Below, in pieces: positions 1-12,541 of a stretch of DNA of 64,000 bases. Each line of letters begins with the position of its first letter. Positions within the stretch are counted from its first letter, which is position 1. The notes below the pieces were generated by a model. The model searched no databases, was not told the origin of the DNA, and worked only from the letters and a program-made list of their open reading frames with translations. The DNA is from Solen grandis (lineage: Eukaryota; Mollusca; Bivalvia; Adapedonta; Solenidae): assembly GCA_021229015.1 (NCBI GenBank), contig CM037778.1:81635842-81699841 (forward strand). Reading direction: 5' to 3'. Made by a program: the position numbers and the translations under genes.

Positions 1-260
1 CCCCTTATAACGTTCATACCTGAATACTACATAATGATAGTGTTGGACGCTTTATACGAACGATAAATACAATATTAAAATAGGTTATTAAGAGTATTGA
101 TACATTGTAAATTGATTATTTTCACTATATAACATTGGGTTTTGGTGTGTTATTGAATGTAAATTAATCATGTCATTAAGCTGGATAATATATCTCTTTC
201 TACTGCTTGTCCCTGAAAATCTTAATGTCGCGGTGAGAGACCGGCCCCATATGAACTCGA
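1..260. other. AT-rich flank, no gene seen
   Basis: No open frame with recognisable content, no tRNA-like box and no tandem repeat. It is the left flank of the TIR element that begins at 261. Confidence 0.5.
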
Positions 261-3200
261 GGCTTAAACGCAAACTGTCGTAACTTCCATTTTTTTTCTC
301 ACATAATGATGTGTTTGTGCTTTTTCACATTATATTACGATTCTCTTAGTCTGTGAAAATAATTTTTTTAAAAAAAATTTTGTTTAAGTTTGGTGAAATG
401 AAATAATGTCCTAAAGTAGTATAATTAGTTGGTTGATTTAATGTGCATCACGTAGTAACTTAAGTTATCATACATTTTTGCAGTGAAAATATTGCACATT
501 TTAAACAAATGAGATGTACACTTAATATCGCCAACAATAATTGTACACAATGAGGTCATTATTCTTAAGAATTTAGTGCATAGTACTGTGATGTCACTAA
601 TTACTCTGAATAACACAGGTAACAAATTTAGTGTCAACTTATTAACATAATATTATTACTCTATTGAAGCAAAACACGTTTTAAATCATTTATCATACCA
701 TCCTGTCAATCACACACGTTCTGTATACACTCAATTTTCAAGACCTAACTCACAATGGCTAAGATATCAAAAAGTAAATACTTTTAATAACAAAACTCTT
801 TTAAACAAGAGATCACAATTATGTATTTAAATAAGGCTTAATGGAGTACGGTTATATATTATACAGTCAAATTAGTACCTGTAAAGTTTCATACGTTGGA
901 TCAAATTAAGCTATAGATAAAAGCAATTCCATTCCGACGCAATCACAGAAAAACAGTTATGGACGATTATGTCATTTTGAATAGACGGGTAATATATTTT
1001 TTTTTGGGGGAATTGTGGCAGAATAATATTTGTCCAAAACAGTCGCAATGCCATCCAAGATGATGGTTTAAATTAATACAACAATATTTATCTTATAAAC
1101 TGTAATTCTTCAGATAATTTTATGAATTTACAGTCTAATAGACTGGATGCTTTAGTTTCAGCTACCCGAGTTTTAATCTTATCAAAAAATTATTAAACAT
1201 TTTCTCCAAAGAAGATCGATAGGCATGTTTTACCAATGAAAATCAGTCAAATATCATTTATCTTATCTTACACACTAATCCACAATAGGTCATTATGTAA
1301 ATAACATTTACGGTGAAAAAAACAACACAATCATTTATCCCCAACCAAACTTCAAACGATTGAGGTATTATTAATTGAGTATCTCACACTGTTGTGACGA
1401 TATGGGCCATATTGCACAAGCGAAATAATTTATAAAGTACATGTAAGATGGCTGGCAATGTTTGTAAAGTGTCACTTAGTCCTTTTACTTCCCAAGGTGA
1501 CCATTAATGTTATTTGGGGTGATGGAAAGTGGATTATCCTGAACCCAATAGACTTTTATGGGTCCGCCTGCTGTAAGCATAATACACATAGATCACTTTT
1601 CCGTCTTCTGACGTCCTCTATCCCTTCGTGCTGTCTGTCCGTCAGGCTTCAGCTTGACACGTTTGTCCAGAGAACACTTTGTTTTTTGTCAAAGATATGG
1701 TTCTGGGTGGGCCACACTCGTGTTTTCATCCTAAACAGTCTCAAAACTTGTATATTTAACCAATTATTGGGCTGTATACTGGTGAAACACATTTGTCCAG
1801 GATCAACAAGGTATATAGATTGTTTGCAAATGTATGTGTGGACTCCAGTGCTTGTCCGATAACTAAAAAAAATTTAGGAACTACTCTAGATGACTCAATT
1901 TAGAAATAAAACTTATGGATTAAAAGCCTAGTAAAAAAAAATGAATAAATTTTTGGGTAATTAATTTTCAATTTAGAATTAGTGTGGTCTGTGTCAGCTA
2001 TTTTTTTCAGACAAAAGTCATTACTAGAGCTACTTGTGAGAAATAACAAATTTAATGCTTCAGACTACGTTCTTTATAGTCTTAACTGTATCGATAGTTT
2101 ACTTATTGTATCAACCTACAAGCGATCTCAACTCCAACAGAGATTTGACCTTCCGACATTAATAATATTTTTTAATTCCCGTGAAAGATGCAGATATGAT
2201 GTGCTAAATCTATTGACCCAATAAAAAGCTCACAGCGACACATAATTCAAGGTTAATTGCAGACTCAATAAACAGCACACACACACCTAGATCAAACCTG
2301 AACCATTGAGTCCTAGATGTGCGTCCCTATCTGAGGCAATCACTATCTACCCTGCTCCCTCTTTGCACTTAATTTTGTTCCCTCAAAGGTGTCTTATTAA
2401 TGGTCTTAAAGGCTAAAAGGACTGTTTTAAATAACTTCTCGCAGTGATAAACTTCACCAGTCTATTTAGAAGTTCGTTCACATTTCTCACCATCCATCTA
2501 CAGCACATGCTACAACAATCCCTTCAGTGTTGAAGGCTTCTGACTAGAAAAACAATGTTCACCAATATTTATTACAAATAATAACCTTGATAAGACAATT
2601 GATTGGGGCCACATCCACTGAAAATAAATTACGGATAGCAGTGTAACAGAGTGACCAATTTATGTAAACATTTTATTATGTGAAGCCCTTTCTGTCAACA
2701 GACATTCTGAATAATGCAAGCAGCCAAATGCAGTGGAAACACGCATTCGAGAAAAAGAAGTGATATGCTGTTCCATTAAGACACTAAATGAATGCTTAGC
2801 ACACCAAATTCAGATTTCTTCCAATTGTTTTTCAAAACGTAGATTCCTCTATAAAGAACACAGGGATCTATTTGATGACCCCTTAGGTCTTATCATGAAG
2901 TCATTTTAATCTTCAATTCTACTGTCCTCACTGGTCCATGAAACGTTGAGCTGAGTTTTTCATAAAACATTTTTTTAGTCTCTATACCGGAATGCAAGCT
3001 AAACTATTCCTGCTGGTTTCACTACCCCTTGTGCGTGCCGTACTCCCATCACATGAGCATCCTCAAGTACATCAAATTCGTTTAAGTGTTTTAATACCGA
3101 AAAACAATTTAGAAAATCAGAGTTTAATCATGGCGATCTTTTAAATCATTTAAATAATCAAATAAAACTACACTATTAAACAATTATTGTTGTTAAGAAA

Positions 3201-4402
3201 CGGATATATTATCAAAGTTTGGTCATTTTAAAAATTCTGAGTAATCTTTGTTTCCTCAGGACAGTAGATCTAGGACGAAAAATCCGAGAGCAGCAAAACA
3301 TAAAACTGTAAAATTATACACATATATAGATGCGGATGTATAAAATTAAATTTAAAAGTTAACCAACTACTGTTTTAAATGATATAAATTCTGCTCAAAG
3401 CTTGGTCTAATTGCTTAACCTAAAGACCTATCACAATAGTAAGCTGTCCAAAAAAAATGTTGTTTTCCCTGTACAAGAAAAACACAACAACATGTGAATG
3501 GGATTTAATGAAATCTTGCTGAGACGCTTCACGGCTTGGATACAATAACAGACAGATGCTTTACATGAGTATCACTCATAAAAGTGTTCTGTGATCTAAT
3601 GAAAGATATACATCTCCCATTATCTTGCTGTCACAAGATCATACACATAACTTAACTCTTTGCTCTTTGCGCATACCTATATCAGAGTTGGGGAATCTCT
3701 GTTTACCTACATGAGTATTTCATGGACATTGGTTTCTTTATGTTGTTCAATGACAGCACTTTAAAAACTATCTTTAATAACACTTGCGATTATAAAAATT
3801 AAGTTTTAATGGTGTTAATAAACTATTCGCACATTTTCAACTCAAATACCTGGGGTCTGTCAACTTGATGCACTGTAGTTAGTTATTACAGTTAATACTT
3901 GTATGGCTCTAATAATATTAAGCATGCATTGATAAAAACATTTTCAAAAGGTCAAAACATTGGTCATAAAAGTTTGTCATAAACCCCTGGAATGTCCCTT
4001 TGTCATGAATTTTTGTTTATACCTTATGGACCCCTTTTTATATCCTTTTAAAAACTTGTGAAAATGATATTGATACAGTGTTGCATTAACTTATTTTCCA
4101 GAATTCATATGATATAAAGGTGGATAAACTGTTTTAGTTGTAAAGTCAAGTTACAGAGTGTTGCAATGATTTTCTTTTCGATGAAACCTAACATTTGAAG
4201 TGGAAAACTTTAGTAAGTCAGTTTATCCTCAAAATCATGAATTCAAAAAATTACAATGAAGGTTTATTAAAACTGATTTTATAATGCAACAATTTTAGGG
4301 TTAAAACACTTGTTATATATCCAACACAAATAAATTCAGAAAGTTTTTTCCTTCTCCTGAACAATTTTTAAAAAACGGAGTTACGACAGTTTGCGTTGAG
4401 CC
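261..4402. mobile_element. TIR element, copy 1 (about 4.1 kb, non-autonomous)
   Basis: Inverted ends: GGCTTAAACGCAAACTGTCG at 261 and its imperfect complement at 4,377-4,402. The interior aligns along its whole length with 37,823-42,287, including the ends, the stretch around 1,560-1,700 and the one around 3,540-3,720. Copy 1 differs by very many one- and few-base indels. CTGTCGTAA/TTACGACAG-like words recur near both ends and could be transposase sites. No transposase domain is recognisable; the largest open frame (1,458-1,862) is not conserved as a frame in copy 2. TCGA occurs just outside both ends of both copies, so it may belong to the element rather than to a target duplication. Superfamily unassigned. 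Confidence 0.8.
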
Positions 4403-5550
4403 ATCGAATTGTATCGATTATTCAGTTAACTTGCAAGAAAAATCTAACTTCAGTTTGGCTACCTTTAATTTCAATCCTGAACTTTTCTTTCTCACCTTCC
4501 AAAACCAAAAGGAAATGCTCAAATTCCTAGAATATTGGATTGTACATTAATAAGGGAGATCACCTTTAGTGTTCGAAATTTGCTGTTGCCCGATAGCCCG
4601 GGCTACCAAAACCGAATTTTGGCAGATACAAGTCCGTCTGGGCTTTAAAAACTATTTCTGACACAAAAAATTGAAGAAAAAAATTGCCAATCAAAAGCTT
4701 CAAAATCAATTTTTTTTATATTCATTTTTTTCCTCACCTGGAATCATCATTAATTTTTGCTCCTTCAATATTACCTATAACCGGTACCCGGTACCCGGAA
4801 CATTGCATCCCTTTAAAATCTAAATATTGATGCGGCTTGAATCAGAATTTCCAGTTATGTTAAGTTTTGAAAGGCAAAGTTAAAAGCAGTTGGAAATAAA
4901 TAGAGAGAGAGATTACCTTATTGATCAAATGCGGCGGCCATTTTGAATGTCGCCGATGGAAAAAAAAAAAAAAAAAAAAAAAAGACTGTGAAGGTGTCTT
5001 TGTAGAATGTCATCACTTTGTTATGTATTTTCTTAATGACTTATTGAATCTTAAAACTTTTTTTTTTAAATTCAATATTGTTTTAAATCACATATTTCAA
5101 TGATTAGTTCATATTCATGTAAACTTAGAGATGTGAAATTTCGTCCCCAATGATGAATGTACCGGTCCTACTAAATAACGCCATCCAGGATTATGCGCCA
5201 TCCATTTAAGAATTTTTTTTAGTGATTAAATGATTGATGGAATTTTTTTTGTTGTTGTTTTTTTTCTTCTTAAAAATAATTGTAATATCTATTTTAATGA
5301 GAATTTTTAATCATTTGTCCAGATAATGGTTGTTACAGATGTGTATTTGTTCTCTTTTTTTTCTGAGCAAAAAAATTCATGTTTCAATAAAAATGTATCT
5401 GTAGTTTCATCTTTTTTTTTTAACTGTGGCTAATATGTTTATGGGTTTTTGACAGATGGCAGATGAAAATTTCCACTTTCAGGACATCTGATCCGTCTTA
5501 AAATAATCTTAAATAGTCTCAAACTCTCCATGTTAGGTGAAATGTGCTTT
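4403..5550. other. Intergenic, no gene seen
   Basis: AT-rich, with a poly-A run (4,961-4,983). Short self-complementary stretches occur near 4,590-4,610 and 4,780-4,800. No coding signal. Confidence 0.5.
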
Positions 5551-5556
5551 GGACTA

Positions 5557-5665
5557 CTATATATATATATATATATATACAATATATATATAAAATATAA
5601 ATTATAATATATTATATATTAATATATTATTTTTATATATAGAATAATAAATTATATATATATAT
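5557..5665. repeat. AT microsatellite
   Basis: An almost pure alternating AT/TA tract with interruptions. No coding content. Confidence 0.8.
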
Positions 5666-5669
5666 CTAG

Positions 5670-6229
5670 TAGCCTGAAATGCTAGGGATTTAATTCTGAA
5701 TTTCGTATCTTGTATATTCTGTCTTAAATCTCCCTCTAGTATATCAGCATAGAATTACCCAGTATATTTCTCAGATTATATGTGTTGACATAAGCAACAG
5801 CATTGGATGATTTTTTCTCTTTGGTTTTTATATTTTCTGTCTTGGACATTATTTTTTTCGCTATCTATAAATGTTTATGGTAAATCTTCTGTAGTACTTT
5901 GTTAGTGTATCCTTATTAGAAACATAGGTCTAATTTAACCCTTTCTCTTATATAGACTCATTCTGACACACTCAATATACCAAATAAAGCCTGATCTGCA
6001 AAAAGCCCACTTTAATCCACCAACTTTAATAGAAAAATTTATATTACCATACCAAATTCAAAAGCAGCAAAAAATCATAAAACCTGATCAGAAGAATTAC
6101 TTGCATGCTGATCTAGCTGGTTTATGCTGTTTGCATAGGTCTTTTCATGGTATCCTCTATGGAAAGAGTTAAAATGATTTTTAATGTCCTTTTTGCGTGA
6201 CATTGAATCTAAGAGTTAATTAGGAATCA
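5670..6229. other. Intergenic, no gene seen
   Basis: AT-rich sequence between the AT tract and the poly-C tract. No coding pattern. Confidence 0.5.
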
Positions 6230-6230
6230 G

Positions 6231-6249
6231 CCCCCCCCCCCCCCCCCCG

Positions 6250-6297
<48 letters not shown>

Positions 6298-6338
6298 ACC
6301 CCCCCCCCACCCCCCCCCCCCCCCCCCCCCCCCCCCCC
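6231..6338. repeat. Poly-C tract of about 108 bases
   Basis: C homopolymer with only three non-C bases (one G, two A). It is extreme in an AT-rich region. It may be partly an assembly artefact of long-read consensus, or a true G/C homopolymer able to form quadruplex or triplex structures. Confidence 0.85.
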
Positions 6339-6339
6339 A

Positions 6340-8500
6340 TTTATTCACCCACCAAGCATGTGCAGGCATCTGTTTTCTGATAAGCCAGGCTGCCACAGTC
6401 CGCCACAGATATAGTTCAAGATACAAGTGTGCATATGTTTACTACATGGGATTGTATATTGCCATTCACAGTTAATAAAAAAAAGTTACACAAGTTACAG
6501 TTATACAATTACATAATCCTAAATACCAGAAATGATTCATAATGTTCTCAATTATTCTTAGCATAAATTTTCCTCATTTTTTTCTTTCTTTATTGTTTTA
6601 TTTCTTACCTATTTTGTTCATTCTTTCTTTATATCTCATTTATTTTGTTCGTTCATTTTTTCTGTCATTTATTTGATCTTTCTTATTTTATTTTTATTTG
6701 TAAAATTTATCATAAAAAGAAACGCAGAAAAAGTTTTGAATTAAAGAAATAAATTTTGTATTACTAATTTCTTTCATTCTCATATCTTCCCTCAACACAT
6801 GTTAATGGTTTCATATTTTCAGGAAGACAATACATGTTGTATATCAAAAATTATGATGTTTGTCATAACAATAACTTTATTTTGCGCACAGTTTTGTAAC
6901 ATCAGCCATTTTAAGATATGTATAAAATGTTGCTCCATTGATAACCTAGCTCATTGGTTGTTGTGAAATTTATAAAATGGAAATATCACAAAAAGGAATA
7001 AAAATACCTTTCTAGTCTTTCCAAGTGCTGCGTCTACCTATATGTGGTGGAAATAAAGAAGAAATATACACGCTGTTCAAGTTTTAGTCGTTAAAATTAA
7101 TTTTTAATGTCTTTTTGAATGTAAATTCATTTTCTTAATTCACAGAAACTATTCAAATTAATAATGATTTGACAAATTAAAAATGTTGATGTTCATTAAT
7201 AGATCTGGATCTATATCAAAAAAGCAAAACACGACTTTGCTACTTATAGCATACTAAACTAGTCCCTACGAGTATACACCCTCCATTTAAAAAAAATGTA
7301 ACAATCATGAAAGTAATGGATGGTGGTTAGGACCCCCGATTGCAGTGACTTTTTTAAGCATGGACCTTTGTATTATGAAAAACATAATGCTTTATAAATA
7401 ACATATATAGCTACCATTTTAACAACTCCATGACTTTTTATGTGTGCATATGGCCAATATGCCAATGGCACATCATTGAGTAATTGAGAGGATTTATTTT
7501 TACGTTTCAAAAGAGATGATAAGCTTATGATAGAGTTGAATGAATATTATTTTGACGAATTTTTAGAATACAAGTAAAAACAATTGAAATATGAAATTCA
7601 CATATTTATACTTACAGCCCTTTTACCTCTTGACAACATGAAGATCTACAATGCAAAGAAAAAAGAATGAGTCAAACAATTAAATTACTTTTTTTCTTTT
7701 TCATTTTTAAATAAAGATAAATAAATAAACAAACGAACAATAAATAAATACATATTTTGAATTTAATGAATAATCAGCATCATTTTAATATTTAATTCAT
7801 GAAATTGGTACCTCAATTTTTTTATTAGTAGTGAGATTTTTTTTTTTTTTTTCCAGCAGGAAAAGGTATGAATAAGAACGAGTCCGAATCAACTGCTAAG
7901 AAGTCTCAGTATAAACTATTCTATTTTCGAAAATGTTAATGCGTAAGCAAAATTAACGAATAATGTTTCTTTATTTATTTTGTATAAGATATAATGGAAT
8001 TAATCTCTGCTTCTTACAGTAACAATGCATGCACTGCGTTTAAAAATTTAAATCCTAACTGCCCGCGAAAACGTGTGACTTTTTTCTATCTTAACATGCC
8101 AAACACACGTTCGAATTGAATTAATTCTACAAAAAAACAACATTTACTTATTCTCAAATATAAAAATATAAAAAAAAATGTTCTAGAATAACTTATTGAA
8201 TTATTAATGAGACCAAAATAAAACTAACGTACCTTTAAAATGGAAATCTTTCCCAGTGCAAGGTCAAATGAAGACACGTGGTGGGTCGTAATCTCTAAAC
8301 CAAAATATGGAGAATTTATTGTGTCGACACACTGATCGAACGACCCACCGGATGATACCTCCTAATGAGGACTCATTATATTTTTACTTTTATTTTACGT
8401 TTTATGAAGAAATAAGCATTTTGAGATGGTTGAAGATTATTGCCAAATGAGCCGTCCTCAATTGAAAATCGTGTCCTCAATCGTTGCTGTTATTAGAAGT
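6340..8500. other. Intergenic, no gene seen
   Basis: About 2 kb of AT-rich sequence with short T- and A-runs. No open frame of interest, no splice-bounded coding pattern and no inverted ends noticed. Confidence 0.5.
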
Positions 8501-8528
8501 TCGTGCCCTCAATTGACGGTGCTTACAC

Positions 8529-9474
8529 GATCACTCACTCACTCACTCACTCACTCACTCACTCACTCACTCACTCACTCACTCACTCACTCACTCACTC
8601 ACTCACTCACTCACTCACTCACTCACTCACTCACTCACTCACTCACTCACTCACTCACTCACTCATCACTCACTCACTCTCACTCACTCACTCACTCACT
8701 CACTCACTCACTCACTCACTCACTCACTCACTCACTCACTCACTCACTCACTCACTCACTCACTCACTCACTCACTCACTCACCACTCACTCACTCACTC
8801 ACATCACTCACTCACTCATCACTCACTCACTCACTCACTCACTCACTCACTCACTCATCACCTACTCACTCACTCACTCACTCACTCACTCACTCACTCA
8901 CTCACTCACTCATCACTCACTCACTCACTCACTCACTCACTCACTCACTCACTCACTCACTCACTCACTCACTCACTCACTCACTCACTCACTCATCACT
9001 CACTCACTCACTCACTCACTCACTCACTCACTCACTCACTCACTCACTCACTCACTCACCACTCACTCACTCACTCACTCACTCACTCATGTCTCTTACT
9101 CCGTGCTCTCACTCCTGACTCTCACACTCACTCCACTCACTCACTCACTCACTCACTCACTCACTCACTCACTCACTCACTCACTCACTCACTCACTCAC
9201 TCACTCACTCACTCACTCACTCACTCACTCACTCACTCACTCACTCACTCCACTCACTCACTCACTCACTCACTCACTCACTCACTCACTCACTCACTCA
9301 CTCACGCACTCACTCACTCATCACTCACTCACTCACTCACTCACTCACTCACTCACTCACTCATCATCACTCACTCACTCACTCACTCACCACTCACTCA
9401 CTCCACTCACATCACTCACTCACTCACTCACTCACTCACTCACTCACTCACTCACTCACTCACTCACTCACTCA
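8529..9474. repeat. TCAC/CACT tetranucleotide microsatellite, about 945 bp
   Basis: A long (CACT)n array broken by one-base slips (CATC, CCAC) and one non-repeat patch at about 9,088-9,130. Four-base periodicity makes the translated frames read as Thr-His-Ser-Leu repeats; these are artefacts, not genes. Confidence 0.95.
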
Positions 9475-10582
9475 AATCATTCATCACCACTTCACCAGAC
9501 ACCTCACCTATCTATATCATATCTAATTCAACGGCATAGAGTTGTCCAATACATATCTTTAATTTTTTATGGAGATTATTTATAACTTGTCTAAATGGCG
9601 GACCCCGTTCGTGACCAATCTCCAAGCAGAGTTGTCGTTCGTTCCTCACGAATCCATTAATGTAATCACGGTAAGCCGATTTGTAAGAGAGTGGTTCGTG
9701 ACTACCGCGGTCGCTTCAAAATAAAAAGAAAGTATGTTAAAAAAGCATAAAGGAAGTAAATTAATCATGAGGGAGCATATCTATAGCCAAGCTGATGGTG
9801 AAGTTGAAATTCAGTGAACTCGATTTTCCGGGTCGGTTTATGTATTTTATGCAAAGTTGTATTCACATGGTCCAACAGATTTTGTTAAATCTTCAAAAAT
9901 ATAACCAGCTTATAGAAACAGATATGTTGTGGTAATTGAAACTCATACATTTTATATTGTAGAATTAATATAGCACTTATTGAAATACTCGATATACCGC
10001 TCATACCGTATTTTTACTTCGCGACTACAGGCACCACCATATGATTTTAAACGTTATTTTTGACTGTGTGATGTATTTATTGGAAGTATTAGGATAAGAT
10101 TTTATATTTCTCCTTTAAGTAAACTATATTCAATTTGGAAATACTTTTTTTATATTTTTAAGTTTGATAGGGCTTGAGAAATCTTTGCTCATTTTCAGAA
10201 CAGTTCATTCTTCAAACGAAATCATTTAACTAGGTTTTCCAAAAACATATATTTTTTATATATCACATTTGCCTCATTTTGTCTAATTTTATTATAGAGG
10301 ATAATGTACATATGCTTTCAATTTGCAGTTTGTGTATAATTCTTCTTTCAAAAGCAAATCATGTGCGTATGTAAAATGCACCTTTTACTTGTATTAAAAT
10401 TTGGCTTGTTGCCAGTGTGATGGTTGTATAAAATAGAGAGGCTTTTCCGGACGGGATACCTTTCCAATATTATTATATGGTGTTCATGATGTCACAGAAA
10501 ATTATTATATCACTCTTTAAAATTGGCTTTACCAAATAATATTTTTTACGATTTTTTAAAGTTTGCAGCTGTTGATGAAAAT
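9475..10582. other. Intergenic, no gene seen
   Basis: AT-rich. The segment 9,590-9,715 is less AT-rich than its surroundings and may be an old repeat, but I cannot assign it. Confidence 0.4.
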
Positions 10583-10665
10583 GTCAAAAATTGACTTGAC
10601 TTGACTAAGTTTAAGGTCGCTTCAACAGTATTTCAGTCATATAGCGACGTCCAGCTAATTACAGG
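10583..10665 (-). repeat. SINE tail fragment (inverted relative to 36,063-36,138)
   Basis: This segment is the reverse complement, with few changes, of 36,063-36,138. Both share a GCGACG...CAGTCATATAGCGAC core and a tail of repeated GACTT/AAGTC words. The pattern fits the conserved 3' domain of a SINE family, separated here from its tRNA-like head. Confidence 0.6.
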
Positions 10666-11007
10666 TGGAGGAAGACACCGAATGCACGGGGACATCCGGG
10701 TAGAACCAAAAAAAAAAAACACAAAAAAAAAACCACACATGAATATAAGCAAACAGTGTATATCTAAGGTCAATTCATATATCCTACATATAGTAACGGA
10801 CACATTGATGTCTTGCTTACTATTTTCTGACAAAATTTGTGAAAAACAATGGCGTTTTTTGATGATTTAGTTTTCGGACCAATTTGCTATTGGGGGGAGG
10901 AATTTGAAAACATACAAAAAAAAATCATTGAATATTTAACAGACGGTAAAAGTCTAAATAAATTTACATTTAAGTCTTTCAATACATGTAGCTTAATTTT
11001 AAGCACA

Positions 11008-11046
<39 letters not shown>

Positions 11047-11415
11047 CAATTCTCAAATCTTGCCATAAGGCTTCTAAAACCTTTATACATAACAGGTTTC
11101 AACCACAAAATCTACTTCAAAGATCGGGGGCCATAAAGTTTCAATTAATATCAGAAGTGTTGAATACATACAGATGGACCAAATTCTTATAACACAAATT
11201 GGGATCTAATATGCCGTCAAGTATTGGCAATCCTGAATATTAATCACTTATGTTCATATGCTCCCGAGTGCCAGTCCACGTACCTTATTAACCATTTCAC
11301 CAGGAGTTCGGCAATTCGGCAATACCCGGTATATTTCGTAGATTTTAACTTACCAGTCAGTGACTGGGGGAAAAAACATCGTGTATGTTTATTTCCCTAT
11401 GAACAAGGTTCTTAT
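10666..11415. other. Intergenic with A- and T-homopolymers
   Basis: Contains a 36-base T run (11,011-11,046) and short A runs. No coding evidence. Confidence 0.5.
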
Positions 11416-11417
11416 AG

Positions 11418-11645
11418 TGATGATGTTGTTGCTGCAGTTGTAAATGATGATGTTCTTGTTGTTGCAGTTGTTGTTGACGATGCTGTTGTTGTAGTTGATA
11501 ATGGTGATGATGTTGGCACTGTTGCAGTTGCTGCTGATGATGTTGTTGTTGTTGCAATTGTTGATAATGATGTTATTATAGATGTTGTTTTTGTTGCGTT
11601 GCTGAAGAAGTTGTTGTTGATCATATTGTTGTTGTTGAAGTTATT
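11418..11645. repeat. Degenerate GTT/GAT trinucleotide repeat
   Basis: Imperfect three-base repeat (GTT, GAT, GCT). All frames stay open because of the periodicity and give Val/Asp, His/Gln or Thr/Ser-rich translations. No start context or splice support; best read as a microsatellite. Confidence 0.75.
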
Positions 11646-11649
11646 GTAA

Positions 11650-12176
11650 TGTGTATGTTTTTTAGATCATTAGTAATTTTTATTCACTTTTTAACATTTA
11701 AGCTGTGCTAAATAGTGCTCATATCCCCTTTTTTCATTCATGATACACATAAATTAATATATATTAAAGTATTGTACAATCACAACAATTGTCTGTATAT
11801 GTAGATGCATAATTTCCCTTGAAAACATTTTTGAACATATGTATATAATGAAAGTGATATATAAATGTTGTATCATAATGATAATAATAACAAGAGCGTT
11901 GTTTTTCGCTAAGTATTTATCAATTCAAGGGCCGTAACTCTGAGGTGTCTGAGATATTCTGGTCAAACCTGGCTGAGATACTGTGCCAATACACATTGTG
12001 ACAAAGTTTGATAAAGATCGGTTCACATTTATCAGTGTTAGAGAGCAGACACGACGTTTGACTTTAGATGTTGTTCTGATCAAAACATCAATTGGACTCT
12101 TGCTGTAAATGATGACAAAAGTCACGTTTTGACATATCTGTGATCAGTTATTTATCGAAATTATTTTTATTACTAA
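11650..12176. other. Intergenic up to the assembly gap
   Basis: AT-rich, no gene seen. It ends at the N run. Confidence 0.5.
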
Positions 12177-12276
12177 NNNNNNNNNNNNNNNNNNNNNNNN
12201 NNNNNNNNNNNNNNNNNNNNNNNNNNNNNNNNNNNNNNNNNNNNNNNNNNNNNNNNNNNNNNNNNNNNNNNNNNNN
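12177..12276. other. Assembly gap of exactly 100 N
   Basis: Exactly 100 Ns, the conventional unknown-size scaffold join. Order and distance across it are not proven. The 200 bases to its right are unusually rich in short homopolymers compared with the paralogous segment at 32,490-32,650, as expected for a poor-quality contig end. Confidence 0.95.
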
Positions 12277-12541
12277 TTCGAAAAAAGGGGGAAAAATCTA
12301 TTTAGTTCTAAAAGATAAGCAAAAAACCCTATTCGTGAAAAACCGATCTCGAAACCAAAAAAACTAAACTTTTTAAAAAAGCCCGGGGCAAAACTAGTAT
12401 GTTTTTTCCCCAAAAACTTACATTAACAAAAAAAAATATTTAACCTGGGAATTTTACTTTTTATACACTTAATCCCTTCACATTAAAATGAGAGGCATGA
12501 AACGTCAATATAGGATACTTATGATCTGTTTAATTTCTCAG

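Noticed and set aside
1458..1862. 134-codon frame in TIR element copy 1
   Set aside because: Not maintained in copy 2 at the matching position and has no domain.
6220..6426. Poly-glycine frame on the minus strand
   Set aside because: A direct translation of the poly-C tract.
8426..9585. Two long open frames of Thr-His-Ser-Leu repeats
   Set aside because: They are produced by the four-base period of the CACT microsatellite; no start context, domain or splice support.
11357..11649. Gln/His-, Thr/Ser- and Val/Asp-rich frames
   Set aside because: All frames of a trinucleotide repeat are open; composition follows the repeat.
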